Shown here: positions 1 through 11,992 of the stretch, piece after piece | Layout of the letters: every line of letters starts with the position of its first letter | Position numbering within the stretch: the first letter of the stretch is position 1 | Source of the DNA: Leifsonia sp. SCN 70-46 | GTDB lineage: Bacteria > Actinomycetota > Actinomycetes > Actinomycetales > Microbacteriaceae | DNA: 64,000 bases | Direction: 5' to 3' | Assembly: GCA_001725325.1 (NCBI GenBank) | Contig: MEFY01000002.1 | Location: 2,049,559 to 2,113,558 of the forward strand | Notes under the pieces: model-generated | Seen by the model: the letters and a program-made list of their open reading frames with translations, nothing else | Databases searched by the model: none | What the model was told of the DNA's origin: nothing | Position numbers and translations under genes: made by a program

Positions 1-1893
1 GAGGCGTTCGTGCCCATCGGCTCCCTCGACCGCGCGGACGCGCTCGAGCTGTTCGAGCGCCGCACGGTCGCCGCGCGGGGTCACGGCCTCGACGACGACG
101 AGCGGCGCCTCGCCCTCGTCGTGTGCGACCGCCTCGACCGTCTGGCCCTCGCGATCGAGCTCGCCGCCGCGCGCCTGCGCACGATGTCGCTCGCCGAGAT
201 CTCCGCGGGGCTCGACGACCGGTTCACCCTGCTCGCGAGCGGACCGCGCTCGGCGATGCCGCGGCACCAGACCCTGTGGTCGCTCATCGACTGGAGCTGG
301 GACCTCCTGGACGAGGACGAGCGGCACGCCCTGTGCGTGCTCGCGACATTCCCCGCCGGCATCGCCGCGAACGCCCTCGGTGCGGGGCTCTCCGCGCCCG
401 TGCTCGACGCGCTCGTGGACAAGTCGCTCGTGCAGCGCTCGGCGGGCCGGTTCCGCATGCTCGAGACGATCCGCGAGTACGGGCTCGGCAGGCTCGCGCG
501 CGAGGGCCGGCTGGACTCAGCGCGCGAGGCCCAGGCCCTCTTCCTCGCGGAGGGCGCGCGGCGCCACGATGCGATGCTGCGGGGCGCGCGCATCCACGAC
601 GCCCTCGCGTGGTTCGACACCGAGGAGGAGAACCTCCTCGCCGCCATGCGGTTCGCGGTCGACACGCCCCTGCCCTCGCTCGCCGTGCGCCTCGTCGCCG
701 CGAGCGGCTGGTACTGGACGATGCGCGACCGCCACCTCGACGCGATCGGCTGGTTCGACCAGGTCGCGCCCCTCGCCGAGGGCGACGACAGCGACGAGGC
801 CACGATCGTCTCGCTCATGGGCCACCTGAGCCGCGCGTTCTCGGGCGACACGGCGTGGACCGACCCCAGCAACGAGGAGCAGCGCGCGCGCGACGTGCTC
901 GCACTCTCGACCATCGAGCCCGTGGGGGCGGGCGGCAACGAGCTGCTGCAGGTGCTCGCGCCCCTGCTCACGGCCTTCGGCGCCTCGTTCGCGACGGAGC
1001 GCTGGCCGTTCATGGTCGACATCCCGCGCGGCGAGGATCTCGGGCTCGACCCGTGGCCGACGGCGATCCTGCACGTCATGCGCGCCGCCCTCGCGGAGAA
1101 CCGCGGCGATATCGAGCAGGAGGGCGAGGCGTCGCTCATCGCGCTCGAGATGTTCGAGCGACTGGGCGACCAGTGGGGCCTCGCGCTCGCGCGCCAGATG
1201 CGCTCGGAGTGGCTGAGCATCAGCGGCCGGCTCGAGGAGGCGCTCGCGCTCACCGACGAGTCGACGGCCGGGATGCGCGACATCACCTCCACGCAGGACG
1301 CCCTGCAGCAGCAGGGCCTCGCCCTCAACCTGCTCCTGCGGCTCGGCCGCGCTGACGAGGCGCAGGCCCGCGTCGAGAAGATGCTCGCCGCCGCGCGCGC
1401 CGACGGGGGAGTGCGCGTCATCGCCCACGCGACGGCCCTCGCCGCGACCGTCGCGCTCGCGCGCGACGACCTCGAGGTCGCACGCGCCCACCTCGCCCGC
1501 GTGGACGAGCTCGTGCCCGAATGGCCGGGGATCTACCCGCAGCTCGTCGCCGCCGTCGAGCTCACGCGCGCGTGCATCCTCATGCGCGACGGGCTGCTCG
1601 ACGAGTCGCTCGCCGCCCTGCGCTCGGGGGCGGAGACCGCCCTCGCGAGCGGGGACCACCCGATCATCGCGCAGCTCGCCCTCGGCTTCGGCGAGCTCGC
1701 CCTCGCGCGCGGGGAGCACGACGAGGCCTTGCGCGCCCTCGAGCTCGCCGTCGCCGTGCGCGGCGCCCTCGAGACCGCCGACCCGCGCGTCGCGGCGATC
1801 CTCGCGGTCGCCGGCGACGACAAGAGGCGGGAGCTCGCCGAGGCGAGCTCCCGCTCCGTGGCGGTCGAGGGGCTGCGCGAGCTCCTCGCCTAG
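1..1893 (+). CDS. AfsR/BTAD-family transcriptional regulator, C-terminal part (5' end outside window)
   Basis: The frame is open from base 1, so the gene begins upstream; only the C-terminal 630 residues are present. The visible part starts in the winged-helix segment that follows an NB-ARC-type ATPase, with the family hallmarks LAIELAAARLR (near base 150) and PRHQTLWSLIDWSWDLL (near base 260). It then runs into helical TPR-like repeats up to the stop. This is the usual tail of AfsR/SARP-like signal-transduction ATPases, cytoplasmic regulators that often control neighbouring export or secondary-metabolite genes. The DNA-binding and Walker motifs would lie upstream and cannot be checked. It converges on a DrrAB-like exporter, sharing a CTAG stop overlap. 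The family is fairly certain and the regulon is unknown. Confidence 0.8.
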   Translation, partial: EAFVPIGSLDRADALELFERRTVAARGHGLDDDERRLALVVCDRLDRLALAIELAAARLRTMSLAEISAGLDDRFTLLASGPRSAMPRHQTLWSLIDWSWDLLDEDERHALCVLATFPAGIAANALGAGLSAPVLDALVDKSLVQRSAGRFRMLETIREYGLGRLAREGRLDSAREAQALFLAEGARRHDAMLRGARIHDALAWFDTEEENLLAAMRFAVDTPLPSLAVRLVAASGWYWTMRDRHLDAIGWFDQVAPLAEGDDSDEATIVSLMGHLSRAFSGDTAWTDPSNEEQRARDVLALSTIEPVGAGGNELLQVLAPLLTAFGASFATERWPFMVDIPRGEDLGLDPWPTAILHVMRAALAENRGDIEQEGEASLIALEMFERLGDQWGLALARQMRSEWLSISGRLEEALALTDESTAGMRDITSTQDALQQQGLALNLLLRLGRADEAQARVEKMLAAARADGGVRVIAHATALAATVALARDDLEVARAHLARVDELVPEWPGIYPQLVAAVELTRACILMRDGLLDESLAALRSGAETALASGDHPIIAQLALGFGELALARGEHDEALRALELAVAVRGALETADPRVAAILAVAGDDKRRELAEASSRSVAVEGLRELLA

Positions 1894-2660
1894 ATCTTCC
1901 GGCGGTACGCCCACGTCGCGAGCGGGAAGAAGACCCCCACGAGCACGACGCACGACGCGAGCACCCACAGCACCTCGCCGCCGAGGGTCGTCCCCGGCGC
2001 CATGTAGTCGGCACCCGAGATGAGGCCGCGCATGGCCTCGATGAGGTGCGTGACGGGGTTGATCGACACCCAGCCCTGCAGCCAGTCCGGCAGCGTGCTC
2101 GCCGGCACGAACGTCGACGAGCCGAAGGTGAGCGGGAACACGATGAGGAACGACAGGCCCTGCACTGCGCCGGAGCTGCGCGCGAGCATGCCGATGAGCA
2201 CCGACACCCAGCACAGGCTCACGGCGAACAGCACGAGCAACCCGAAGCCCGCGAGCACGGAGTACCACTCGTTCTCGGTGCGGAACCCGATGATCACGCC
2301 GAAGCCGAGCGCGACACCCACGGCGATGACGTGGCGCACCACGTCGCCGCCCACCGCGCCCAGGAGGGGAGCGGAGCGCGAGATCGGCAGGGAGCGGAAC
2401 CTGTCGAAAACGCCCTTCTGGATGTCGGTGTTGAGGTTCACCCCGATCGTGAGCGACGTGAACATGATCGTCTGCACGATGATGCCGGGCAGCACGAACG
2501 GCAGGTACGTCTCGGTGTCGCCCGCGACGGCGCCGCCGAAGATGAAGACGAACAGCACGGTCATGATGATGGGCTGCAGCGTGACGTCGATGAACTGCTC
2601 CGGGTTGCGGAACATCTTCGTGACCGACCGCTTGGCCAGGATGAGCGAGTCGCGGATCAT
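1890..2660 (-). CDS. ABC-2 type transporter permease (DrrB-like)
   Basis: This 256-residue polytopic membrane protein has about six hydrophobic segments and the ABC-2 permease signature region around NPVTHLIEAMRGL near the C terminus. Together with the ATPase encoded immediately upstream it should form a DrrAB-type exporter. Members of this family remove daunorubicin-like drugs or other lipophilic compounds, but the substrate cannot be read from sequence. The ATG at 2660 is chosen because it overlaps the TGA of the ATPase gene as ATGA, the usual sign of translational coupling. The long open frame that continues upstream of this ATG lies antisense-frame to the ATPase gene and is a shadow. Its stop shares CTAG with the converging regulator gene. 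Confidence 0.87.
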   Translation of the reverse strand: MIRDSLILAKRSVTKMFRNPEQFIDVTLQPIIMTVLFVFIFGGAVAGDTETYLPFVLPGIIVQTIMFTSLTIGVNLNTDIQKGVFDRFRSLPISRSAPLLGAVGGDVVRHVIAVGVALGFGVIIGFRTENEWYSVLAGFGLLVLFAVSLCWVSVLIGMLARSSGAVQGLSFLIVFPLTFGSSTFVPASTLPDWLQGWVSINPVTHLIEAMRGLISGADYMAPGTTLGGEVLWVLASCVVLVGVFFPLATWAYRRKI

Positions 2661-3604
2661 GCCGCCACCTCCGTCTCGGTCTTGCCGGTGAGGGAGTAGA
2701 AGACCTCGTCGAGGCTCGGCAGCCGCAGCGACAGCTCGGTCACGGCGATCCCCTCCCTGGCGAGCTCGCCCACGACGCGCGTGAGGGCGTCGTCGCCGGC
2801 GACGGGCACCGACACGAGGTCGGGTGCGGGATGCTCGGGCGCCCGCGTGCCGACGGCCGCGAGCAGCCCGGTCACGCGGTCGAGGTCGGCGAGCGACGCG
2901 GGCCGCACCTCGAGGGTCTGGCCGCCCACCTGGCGCTTGAGGCCCTGCGGGGTGTCGTGGGCGATGACCCTGCCGTGGTCGATGACGGTGATGTCGTTGG
3001 CGAGCGCGTCGGCCTCCTCGAGGTACTGCGTCGTGAGCAGCACAGTCGTGCCCTGGCGCACGAGCACGCGCACCATGTCCCACACGTCGTCGCGCTTGGC
3101 GGGGTCGAGCCCCGTCGTGGGCTCGTCGAGGTAGACGACCTGCGGGCGCCCGATGAGCGACGCCGCGAGGTCGAGGCGGCGGCGCATCCCGCCCGAGTAG
3201 GTCTTGGTGAGGCGCTTGCCGGCGTCGGTGAGGTCGAACTCCTCGAGCAGCTCCTTCGCGCGCACGCGGGCCTGGGCCGTGGAGAGGTCGAGCAGCTGCC
3301 CGATCATGACGAGGTTCTGGATGCCGGTCAGATCCTCGTCGACGCTCGCGTACTGGCCGGTGAGGCCGATGGTGCGGCGCACGTCCTTGGACTGGTGCAC
3401 GACGTCGAAGCCCGCGACGTGCGCGGTGCCCGAGTCGGGGCGGAGGAGGGTGGCGAGGATGCGCACCGCCGTCGTCTTGCCGGCGCCGTTGGGGCCGAGC
3501 ACGCCGAGCACCGTGCCCTTCTCGACTTCGAGGTCGATGCCGGCGAGCGCCTGCGTCTTTCCGAATCGCTTGGTGAGGCCGTGGGCCTCGATGATCTTGG
3601 TCAT
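2657..3604 (-). CDS. ABC transporter ATP-binding protein (DrrA-like)
   Basis: This 315-residue cytoplasmic nucleotide-binding subunit has Walker A GPNGAGKT (37-44), ABC signature YSGGM (136-140), Walker B VVYLDEP (156-162) and the roughly 80-residue C-terminal extension typical of DrrA-type exporters. The start at 3604 (MTKIIEAHG) is preferred because a -10-like CACACT sits exactly 6 nt upstream, the spacing seen at many other starts here. An in-frame ATG at 3634 would add 10 residues. It is coupled to the permease gene by ATGA. Drug or lipid export is the likely function from the family; the substrate is unknown. Confidence 0.9.
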   Translation of the reverse strand: MTKIIEAHGLTKRFGKTQALAGIDLEVEKGTVLGVLGPNGAGKTTAVRILATLLRPDSGTAHVAGFDVVHQSKDVRRTIGLTGQYASVDEDLTGIQNLVMIGQLLDLSTAQARVRAKELLEEFDLTDAGKRLTKTYSGGMRRRLDLAASLIGRPQVVYLDEPTTGLDPAKRDDVWDMVRVLVRQGTTVLLTTQYLEEADALANDITVIDHGRVIAHDTPQGLKRQVGGQTLEVRPASLADLDRVTGLLAAVGTRAPEHPAPDLVSVPVAGDDALTRVVGELAREGIAVTELSLRLPSLDEVFYSLTGKTETEVAA

Positions 3605-3741
3605 GGGGCGAGTGTGCACGGCTGCCGCTGTCATCCCGCTGTCAGCCTCTGTCGCGCCCTTGCTGTGGGTCGGCTGGGCGGTTGCAGGGGATGGCGTGAG
3701 AATCGCCTGCGCGTCGGGAGGACGGTTCCATACTTGCGTCC

Positions 3742-5043
3742 GTGGGTCCCTTCCTCTCGTCTGTCCAGGTCATCGGCGGCCCGCTTCCCGTGGTCCTGTG
3801 GGTGCTCGCGGGCCTCGCCCTCGTGGCGCTCGCCGTGCGGCCGCTGCCGCGCGGGCGCCGCGTGCGGTGGGCGCTCGTCGTCGTCTCGGCGCTCGTCCTC
3901 GGCGCCCTCGTGGGCCTGCTCGTCTGCTGGGTCGTCGGCGACGTGCTCAACGTCTTCGACGTCGCGCTCTCGCCCGTGTCGCGAGGATGGGTCGCCGCGG
4001 CGTTCGGGGGGCTCGCCGTCGCCGTGGCCTCGCTCGTGCGGTCCCGCCCCGCGCGTCGTGCGGGAGCCGTGGGCGCCGCGCTGCTCTTCGTGCTCGTGGG
4101 CGCTGTGGGGGTCAACGCCGACTTCGGGCAGTACCCCACGCTCGCGAGCATCGTGGGGGCGAGCTCGTTCCCCGACCTCCCGCGCGCCCTGCTCGACGCC
4201 GAGCGCACGTCGACGGCCGCCGCGGGCGCCGGCGTCGCGGGGGAGCCCGCCAAGGGGGTCGTCGGAGCCGTGACCATCCCCGCCACGGTGTCGCACTTCG
4301 CCGCGCGCCAGGCCCTCGTCTACCTCCCGCCCGCGGCGCTCGTGCCGAACCCGCCGGCCCTCCCCGTGCTCGTCATGCTCTCGGGCCAGCCCGGCAGCCC
4401 CGAGAACCTCTTCCTCGCCGGCCACATCGACGCCGAGCTCGACGCGTACGCCCGGCAGCACGACGGGCTCGCCCCCATCATCGTCGCGCCCGACCAGCTC
4501 AGCGCCCCCGACGTCAACCCGATGTGCGTCGACTCGGCGATCGGCAACTCGGCGACCTACCTGACCGTCGACGTGCCGGCGTGGATCCGGGCGAACCTGC
4601 ACGTCGACGACGGCCCGGGCGGATGGGGCATCGGCGGCTTCTCGCAGGGCGGCACGTGCTCGATCCAGCTGGGGGCCGCGCACCCCGACCTGTTCGGCGC
4701 CATCCTCGACATCTCGGGGGAGCTCGAGCCCAAGGTCGGATCGCCCGCCCACACGACGGCCGTGGGCTTCGGGGGAGACTCCGCCGCGTACGAGGCGGCG
4801 AAGCCGCTCGCGATCCTCTCGGCCCACACGCCCTACGCCGCCACCACCGCGGTCTTCGGCGCGGGGTCGCTCGACACGAAGTACACGCCGTGGATCGCGA
4901 CCGTCGAGGGCGCGGCCGCCGCGGCGGGCATGCACACGACCCTCCTGAGCTCGCCCGGCACCGCCCACGACTGGTACACGGTGCGGTCGATATTCAGCCA
5001 GGCGCTGCCAGTCCTCGCCCGCGCGTGGGGGCTCGCCTCATGA
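3742..5043 (+). CDS. membrane-anchored alpha/beta hydrolase (esterase-D type)
   Basis: The 433-residue protein has four N-terminal membrane segments (about 17-32, 43-65, 83-98 and 108-123) followed by an alpha/beta-hydrolase domain. The nucleophile elbow GFSQGG (299-304, Ser301) and a late TAHDW motif that probably supplies the catalytic His are visible. The fold resembles the putative esterase family that includes mycolyltransferase-like enzymes, with the catalytic domain presumably outside the membrane. The GTG start follows CATACT by 7 nt, suggesting leaderless transcription. The stop overlaps the next start as ATGA, so this gene and the MprF-like gene behind it are probably translated together. 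That pairing suggests action on cell-envelope lipids, which is inference. Confidence 0.78.
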   Translation: MGPFLSSVQVIGGPLPVVLWVLAGLALVALAVRPLPRGRRVRWALVVVSALVLGALVGLLVCWVVGDVLNVFDVALSPVSRGWVAAAFGGLAVAVASLVRSRPARRAGAVGAALLFVLVGAVGVNADFGQYPTLASIVGASSFPDLPRALLDAERTSTAAAGAGVAGEPAKGVVGAVTIPATVSHFAARQALVYLPPAALVPNPPALPVLVMLSGQPGSPENLFLAGHIDAELDAYARQHDGLAPIIVAPDQLSAPDVNPMCVDSAIGNSATYLTVDVPAWIRANLHVDDGPGGWGIGGFSQGGTCSIQLGAAHPDLFGAILDISGELEPKVGSPAHTTAVGFGGDSAAYEAAKPLAILSAHTPYAATTAVFGAGSLDTKYTPWIATVEGAAAAAGMHTTLLSSPGTAHDWYTVRSIFSQALPVLARAWGLAS

Positions 5044-7487
5044 CCCGGCTGCTGCGCCGCGTGCCGTTCACCCTCGTGCTCGTCGGCATCCTCGCCCTGC
5101 TCGCGATCGTGACCGGCCCACTCACGGGGCCGTCGGCCCTCGTCAAGCGCGCCGTGGGGGCCGACCTCGACGCCCTCGCGCACCACCGCTGGTGGGCGCT
5201 GTTCACCGCCGACTTCTTCGTCGACAACGCGGCGCAGCTCGTCATCGTGCTCGTCGCGGCCGGCCTCGGCGTGGGCGCGGCCGAGGTGCTCATGGGCACG
5301 CGCCGCACGATCGCCGCCTTCGTCGTGACCGCCGTGGCGTCCACGGGCCTCGGCCTCGCGATCGAGTTCCTCGGCGTTCTGGCGGGGGAGTACTGGGCGC
5401 GCGCGGTGCGCGACCTCGTGACCCTCGACCCGCTCGGGCCCATCCTCGGCACGCTCGTCGCCGCGAGCGCCTTCGCGTCCGTGCTGTGGCGGCGGCGCCT
5501 CCGCTTCGCCGTCATCGCCGCGGTCGTCGTGTTCCTGCTCTACTCCGGCCAGCCGTCGGACCTCTACCGGCTCGTCGCCGTGCTCGTGGGGCTGCTCGTC
5601 GGCTCGCTGCTCGCCCGTCACCGCCTGCGCATCGAGCGGTGGACGAGCTCGCACCACGAGACGCGCGTCCTCCTCGCGCTGCTCGCCGCGGTGTTCGCGC
5701 TCGGGCCCGTGATCACGCTCGTCGCGCACGGCAGGTTCGGGCTGCTGTCGCCGCTCGGCGACTTCATCGTCGACGGCATGTCGCCCGCCGAGCGCGCGTG
5801 CGACATCGGCGGTCCCACCGCGGCGTGCGCCGAGCACGTCGGCGCGGCGGCCGGCCAGGGGATCTCGACGATCGTGCTCTCGCTGCTGCCCCTCGCCGTC
5901 ATGCTCCTGGGCGCCTACGGCCTGCTGCGCGGCCGCCGCGCCGCCGTCTACGTCGTGGCCTTCGTCGCCGCGGCCGACGGCGTGCTCGCCGCGTTCTACT
6001 TCGGGGTCGTCCCCGCCCTGGGCCAGGCCTCGCGCATCGTCGACCGCGTGGGCGGCTCGCCCGAGTACACCGCATGGCTCGTCGCCGACGCCGTGCTGCC
6101 GCTCGCCTTCGCGGTCGTCGTGCTGTCCCAGCGCGCGCACTTCCCGATCCGGGCGACGCGGCGGGCGGTCCGGACGTTCTGGCTCACGGTCGCGGGCGGT
6201 GCCGCGGCCGTGGTCGCCGTCTACCTCGCGCTCGCCAGCGCGCTCTCCGCGCAGTTCCGGCCGGCGGCGGGCATCCTCGACCTGCTGTACGACCTGCCGG
6301 AGCGCTTCATCCCCCTGTCGTTCCTGCTCGCCGAGCAGCGCGACTTCGTGCCCGTGACGCTCGCGGCGCGGCTCGTGCACCACGGTGCCGGGCCCGTGCT
6401 GTGGATCATCGTGCTGATCGCGCTCGCGATCCTGCTGAGGGGACGGCGCCCGGCGCCTGGCAGGCAGGGCGACGCGGAGGAGTTCCGCGCCCTCGCGCGG
6501 CGTGCGGGCAGCTCGATGTCGTTCCCCGGCACGTGGGCGGGCAACACCTACTGGTTCGACGCAGACCGCCGCATGGCCATCGCCTACCGCGTCGCGAACG
6601 GCTGCGCGGTGACCACGAGCTCGCCCGTGGGGGAGCCCGCCGACCGGCGGGAGTCCCTCGGGCAGTTCATCAGGTTCTGCGACGCGAACGCGTGGACCCC
6701 CGTGTTCTACGGCGTGCACGAGGAGTGGTCAGAGCTGCTCGTCGAGCTGGGCTGGTCGGCCACGGTCGTCGCGGAGGAGACCGTCATCGACCCGGCGACC
6801 TTCCAGCTCACGGGCAAGAAGTTCCAGGACATCCGCTCGTCCATCAACCGCGCGGCCCGCGAGGGGGTGCGCGTCACGTGGGGCAGCTGGAACGACCTCG
6901 GCGTGCGCACGACCAACCAGATCGCCGAGATCTCCGAGCAGTGGGTGGTCGAGAAGAAGCTGCCCGAGCTCGGCTTCACGCTCGGCGGCCTCGACGAGCT
7001 GCGCGACCCCGACGTGCTCATCGGCGTCGCGACGGATGCCACGGGCCGCGTGCAGGCCGTGACGAGCTGGCTGCCGACGTGGAGCGGGGGAGCCGTGACC
7101 GGCCGCACCCTCGACTTCATGCGCCGGCGCGCGGACGGCATGAACGGCGTCATGGAGTTCCTCATCGCGGAGGCCGTGGTCAGGGCGCAGCTCGACGGCC
7201 TCGGGTTCCTGAGCCTCTCGGGCGCGCCGCTCGCGGTGTCGGTCTCCGACGACTCGGCGGGCCCGCTCGACCGCATCCTCGCCACGGTCGGTCGCTCGCT
7301 CGAGCCCGTCTACGGGTTCCGGTCGCTCTTCGCGTTCAAGCAGAAGTTCCAGCCCAGGCTCGTGCCGCTCGCGCTCGTCTACCCCGACGCGCTCTCGCTG
7401 CCCGCCATCGGCATCGCGGTGTCGCTGTGCTACCTGCCCGGCCTCACGCTGCGGGAGTCGGCATCCCTGGTTCGCGGCCTGCGCTAG
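5040..7487 (+). CDS. DUF2156 / MprF-like multi-pass membrane protein
   Basis: The 815-residue protein begins with roughly 470 residues containing many hydrophobic helices and ends with a soluble domain of about 340 residues. That domain resembles the phosphatidylglycerol lysyltransferase C-terminal (DUF2156) GNAT-like fold, for example the segments FPGTWAGNTYWFDAD and TGKKFQDIRSSINRA. MprF-type enzymes transfer an amino acid from aminoacyl-tRNA to membrane lipid and flip the product, changing surface charge. Whether this protein aminoacylates lipid, and with which amino acid, cannot be judged here. The ATG at 5040 overlaps the upstream esterase stop. Lipid modification combined with an esterase could form an add-and-remove pair, which is inference. 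Confidence 0.8.
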   Translation: MTRLLRRVPFTLVLVGILALLAIVTGPLTGPSALVKRAVGADLDALAHHRWWALFTADFFVDNAAQLVIVLVAAGLGVGAAEVLMGTRRTIAAFVVTAVASTGLGLAIEFLGVLAGEYWARAVRDLVTLDPLGPILGTLVAASAFASVLWRRRLRFAVIAAVVVFLLYSGQPSDLYRLVAVLVGLLVGSLLARHRLRIERWTSSHHETRVLLALLAAVFALGPVITLVAHGRFGLLSPLGDFIVDGMSPAERACDIGGPTAACAEHVGAAAGQGISTIVLSLLPLAVMLLGAYGLLRGRRAAVYVVAFVAAADGVLAAFYFGVVPALGQASRIVDRVGGSPEYTAWLVADAVLPLAFAVVVLSQRAHFPIRATRRAVRTFWLTVAGGAAAVVAVYLALASALSAQFRPAAGILDLLYDLPERFIPLSFLLAEQRDFVPVTLAARLVHHGAGPVLWIIVLIALAILLRGRRPAPGRQGDAEEFRALARRAGSSMSFPGTWAGNTYWFDADRRMAIAYRVANGCAVTTSSPVGEPADRRESLGQFIRFCDANAWTPVFYGVHEEWSELLVELGWSATVVAEETVIDPATFQLTGKKFQDIRSSINRAAREGVRVTWGSWNDLGVRTTNQIAEISEQWVVEKKLPELGFTLGGLDELRDPDVLIGVATDATGRVQAVTSWLPTWSGGAVTGRTLDFMRRRADGMNGVMEFLIAEAVVRAQLDGLGFLSLSGAPLAVSVSDDSAGPLDRILATVGRSLEPVYGFRSLFAFKQKFQPRLVPLALVYPDALSLPAIGIAVSLCYLPGLTLRESASLVRGLR

Positions 7488-7496
7488 CGGTAGTGC

Positions 7497-10310
<2,814 letters not shown>

Positions 10311-10314
<4 letters not shown>

Positions 10315-10535
10315 GGGCGGTCTCCTCCTGGGTACTGGAACACGTCGTCGAGCGGCACGCCGAAGACGCGGGCGATCTGGAACGCGAGCTCGAGCGAGGG
10401 GGAGTAGCGCCCCTGCTCGATCGCGATGACGGTCTGGCGGGTCACGCCGATGCGCTCTGCGAGGTCGGCCTGGGTCATCTCCCCGTGCGTGCCGCGCAGG
10501 GCGCGGATCGAGTTGGTGACCGCCGTGGGCTTCAC
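10311..10535 (-). CDS. small XRE-family helix-turn-helix regulator (74 aa)
   Basis: The whole protein is a single Cro/CI-type HTH domain, visible in MTQADLAERIGVTRQTVIAIEQGRYSP-like positions 20-46 with the conserved recognition helix VTRQTVIAIE (31-40). It ends with the FGVPLDDVFQ segment common to the small regulators found beside DUF2178-type membrane proteins. A GTG at 10535 is chosen because it overlaps the TGA of the membrane-protein gene as GTGA; a GTG one codon upstream is possible. With no sensor domain of its own, it probably takes its signal from the co-encoded membrane protein or from monomer-dimer balance. Two matching palindromic sites upstream of the operon are the likely targets. 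Confidence 0.88.
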
Positions 10536-10954
10536 CACCGGGCGCCCACGAGGCCGCGGCGGTAGGCGACGAGCTTCGCCACCGAGCTGACGATCGCCGA
10601 GAGCACGAAGCCCAGGAAGAGCACGTTGGCGATCCAGAACCAGTCGGCCTCGAGCCACGCGAGGATGAGGGCCGCGAGGCCCCCGATGACGAGGAACCCG
10701 CTGCCGACCCGCTCGCCGAAAGCGTGGAACTCGCGGTCGCGCTGGTCGCTCTTGTGGCCGAACAGCCCGATGGCGATGCTGATGACGATCGAGACGGCGA
10801 TCGAGCCGACGATCGTCCAGAGCATGGTCGCGACGTACGGCGTCTCGGTGAGGGGCATCGTCGCCGACTGCGCGAGCGTGATGGTCGCGTACACCGCGAG
10901 GGCGACGACGGCGAGCACGCCGAGCACCCAGGTGCTCTTCTCCTCGTACGACAT
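10532..10954 (-). CDS. DUF2178-like four-helix membrane protein
   Basis: This 140-residue protein has four predicted membrane helices (about 8-29, 41-64, 84-101 and 105-128). A charged cytoplasmic loop KSDQRDREFHAFGERVG (68-84) resembles the D-E-R-D motif of DUF2178-type proteins. Such proteins are commonly encoded next to tiny XRE regulators and are thought to modulate them. The ATG at 10954 has an excellent AGGAGGA ribosome-binding site; the ATGs further upstream in the same frame lie inside the promoter. It is the first gene of a three-gene operon. A role as sensor or anti-regulator is inference from the arrangement. Confidence 0.75.
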   Translation of the reverse strand: MSYEEKSTWVLGVLAVVALAVYATITLAQSATMPLTETPYVATMLWTIVGSIAVSIVISIAIGLFGHKSDQRDREFHAFGERVGSGFLVIGGLAALILAWLEADWFWIANVLFLGFVLSAIVSSVAKLVAYRRGLVGARW

Positions 10955-10972
10955 GGATCCTCCTAAGTAAAG

Positions 10973-11023
10973 AATGTTTGACATGGGAACCGTAGGGGAC
11001 GTCGTGCCCGCATGTCAAACATT
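10973..11023 (-). promoter_or_regulatory. promoter with paired palindromic operator sites
   Basis: Two perfect 13-bp inverted arms, AATGTTTGACATG (10973-10985) and its complement (11011-11023), are separated by 25 bp. Each arm is itself a small palindrome (ATGT-TTG-ACAT), so each could bind a regulator dimer. On the minus strand the right arm supplies the -35 TTGACA (11018-11013). An 18-nt spacer leads to -10 TACGGT (10994-10989), and the start point falls in the left arm. A protein on both arms would block the operon. The divergent oxidase gene at 11048 has its own -10 (TAGGAT, 11036-11041) just beyond. Confidence 0.75.
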
Positions 11024-11047
11024 TCTTACATGGCCTAGGATCGCCGC

Positions 11048-11992
11048 ATGAGGAGAACGACCGTCGTCGGGTCCGGCGTCATCGGGCTGAGCATCGCGCA
11101 CGAGCTCGCCGCGGCAGGGGACGCGGTCACCGTCGTGGCCGATGCCGACATCGCGCACAGCGTCTCGACGGTCGCGGCCGCGGTGTGGTTCCCGTACCTG
11201 AGCGCGTCGCCCCAGACGGGCCGCTGGCTCGAGCGCTCCCTCGCCCGCTTCCGCGACATCGCCCTCGACCCGTCGGCGGGCGTGGACCTGCGGCTCGGCA
11301 CCGTCGTGGAACGGACGACGGACCCCGACCGCTCGTGGATGGCCGTGGTCGACGACGCGCGCCCCGCGACGGCCGCCGATCTGCCCGCCGGTGCTCTCTC
11401 GGCGGTGCGCGCGACGGTGCCCGTCGTGACCACGGGCGCCTACGGTCAGTGGCTCACGGCCCGCTGCCGCGCCCTCGGTGTGGGCTTCGAGGTGCGGCAC
11501 GTGGAGTCCGTCGACGCGCTCGCGGAGGGCGCAGACCTCGTGGTCGTCGCGGGCGGGCTGCGCTCGGGCGCCCTGCTGGGCGACGACGAGAGCGTCGTGC
11601 CCGTGCGCGGCCAGGTCGTGCGCCTCGAGAATCCCGGACTCACGCAGTGGTGGATCGACGACGACAACCCCGCCGGCCTCACCTACGTCGTGCCGCGCCG
11701 CGACGACATCGTGTGCGGGGGCGTCTCGGAGTTCGGGGCGACCGGGCTCGAGCCCGACCCGGAGACGGAGCGGGCCATCCTCGAGCGCACCGCGGCGCTC
11801 GTGCCGCAGCTGGCCGGCCTGCGGATCGTCTCGCGCGGCGTCGGGCTGCGCCCGTCCCGTCCCGTCGTGCGGCTCGAGCGCGTGGCCGGCCACGCGGTGC
11901 CGGTCGTCGCGTGCTACGGGCACGGCGGCTCGGGGGTGACCCTGTCGTGGGGCTGCGCGGAGGACGTGGCCGCCCTCGCGGCCGGGCTCTAG
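11048..11992 (+). CDS. FAD-dependent D-amino-acid oxidase-like protein
   Basis: The 314-residue protein starts with the dinucleotide-binding motif VVGSGVIGLSIAHEL (6-20) and ends with HGGSGVTLSWG, the C-terminal FAD-binding signature of D-amino-acid oxidases. Size and layout match the short bacterial DAO family, which oxidises D-amino acids to 2-oxo acids with release of hydrogen peroxide and ammonia. The substrate arginine and tyrosine positions cannot be assigned with confidence. The ATG follows TAGGAT by exactly 6 nt, so the mRNA is probably leaderless. It is transcribed divergently from the XRE operon and its stop is shared as CTAG with the converging TRIC gene. Confidence 0.87.
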   Translation: MRRTTVVGSGVIGLSIAHELAAAGDAVTVVADADIAHSVSTVAAAVWFPYLSASPQTGRWLERSLARFRDIALDPSAGVDLRLGTVVERTTDPDRSWMAVVDDARPATAADLPAGALSAVRATVPVVTTGAYGQWLTARCRALGVGFEVRHVESVDALAEGADLVVVAGGLRSGALLGDDESVVPVRGQVVRLENPGLTQWWIDDDNPAGLTYVVPRRDDIVCGGVSEFGATGLEPDPETERAILERTAALVPQLAGLRIVSRGVGLRPSRPVVRLERVAGHAVPVVACYGHGGSGVTLSWGCAEDVAALAAGL

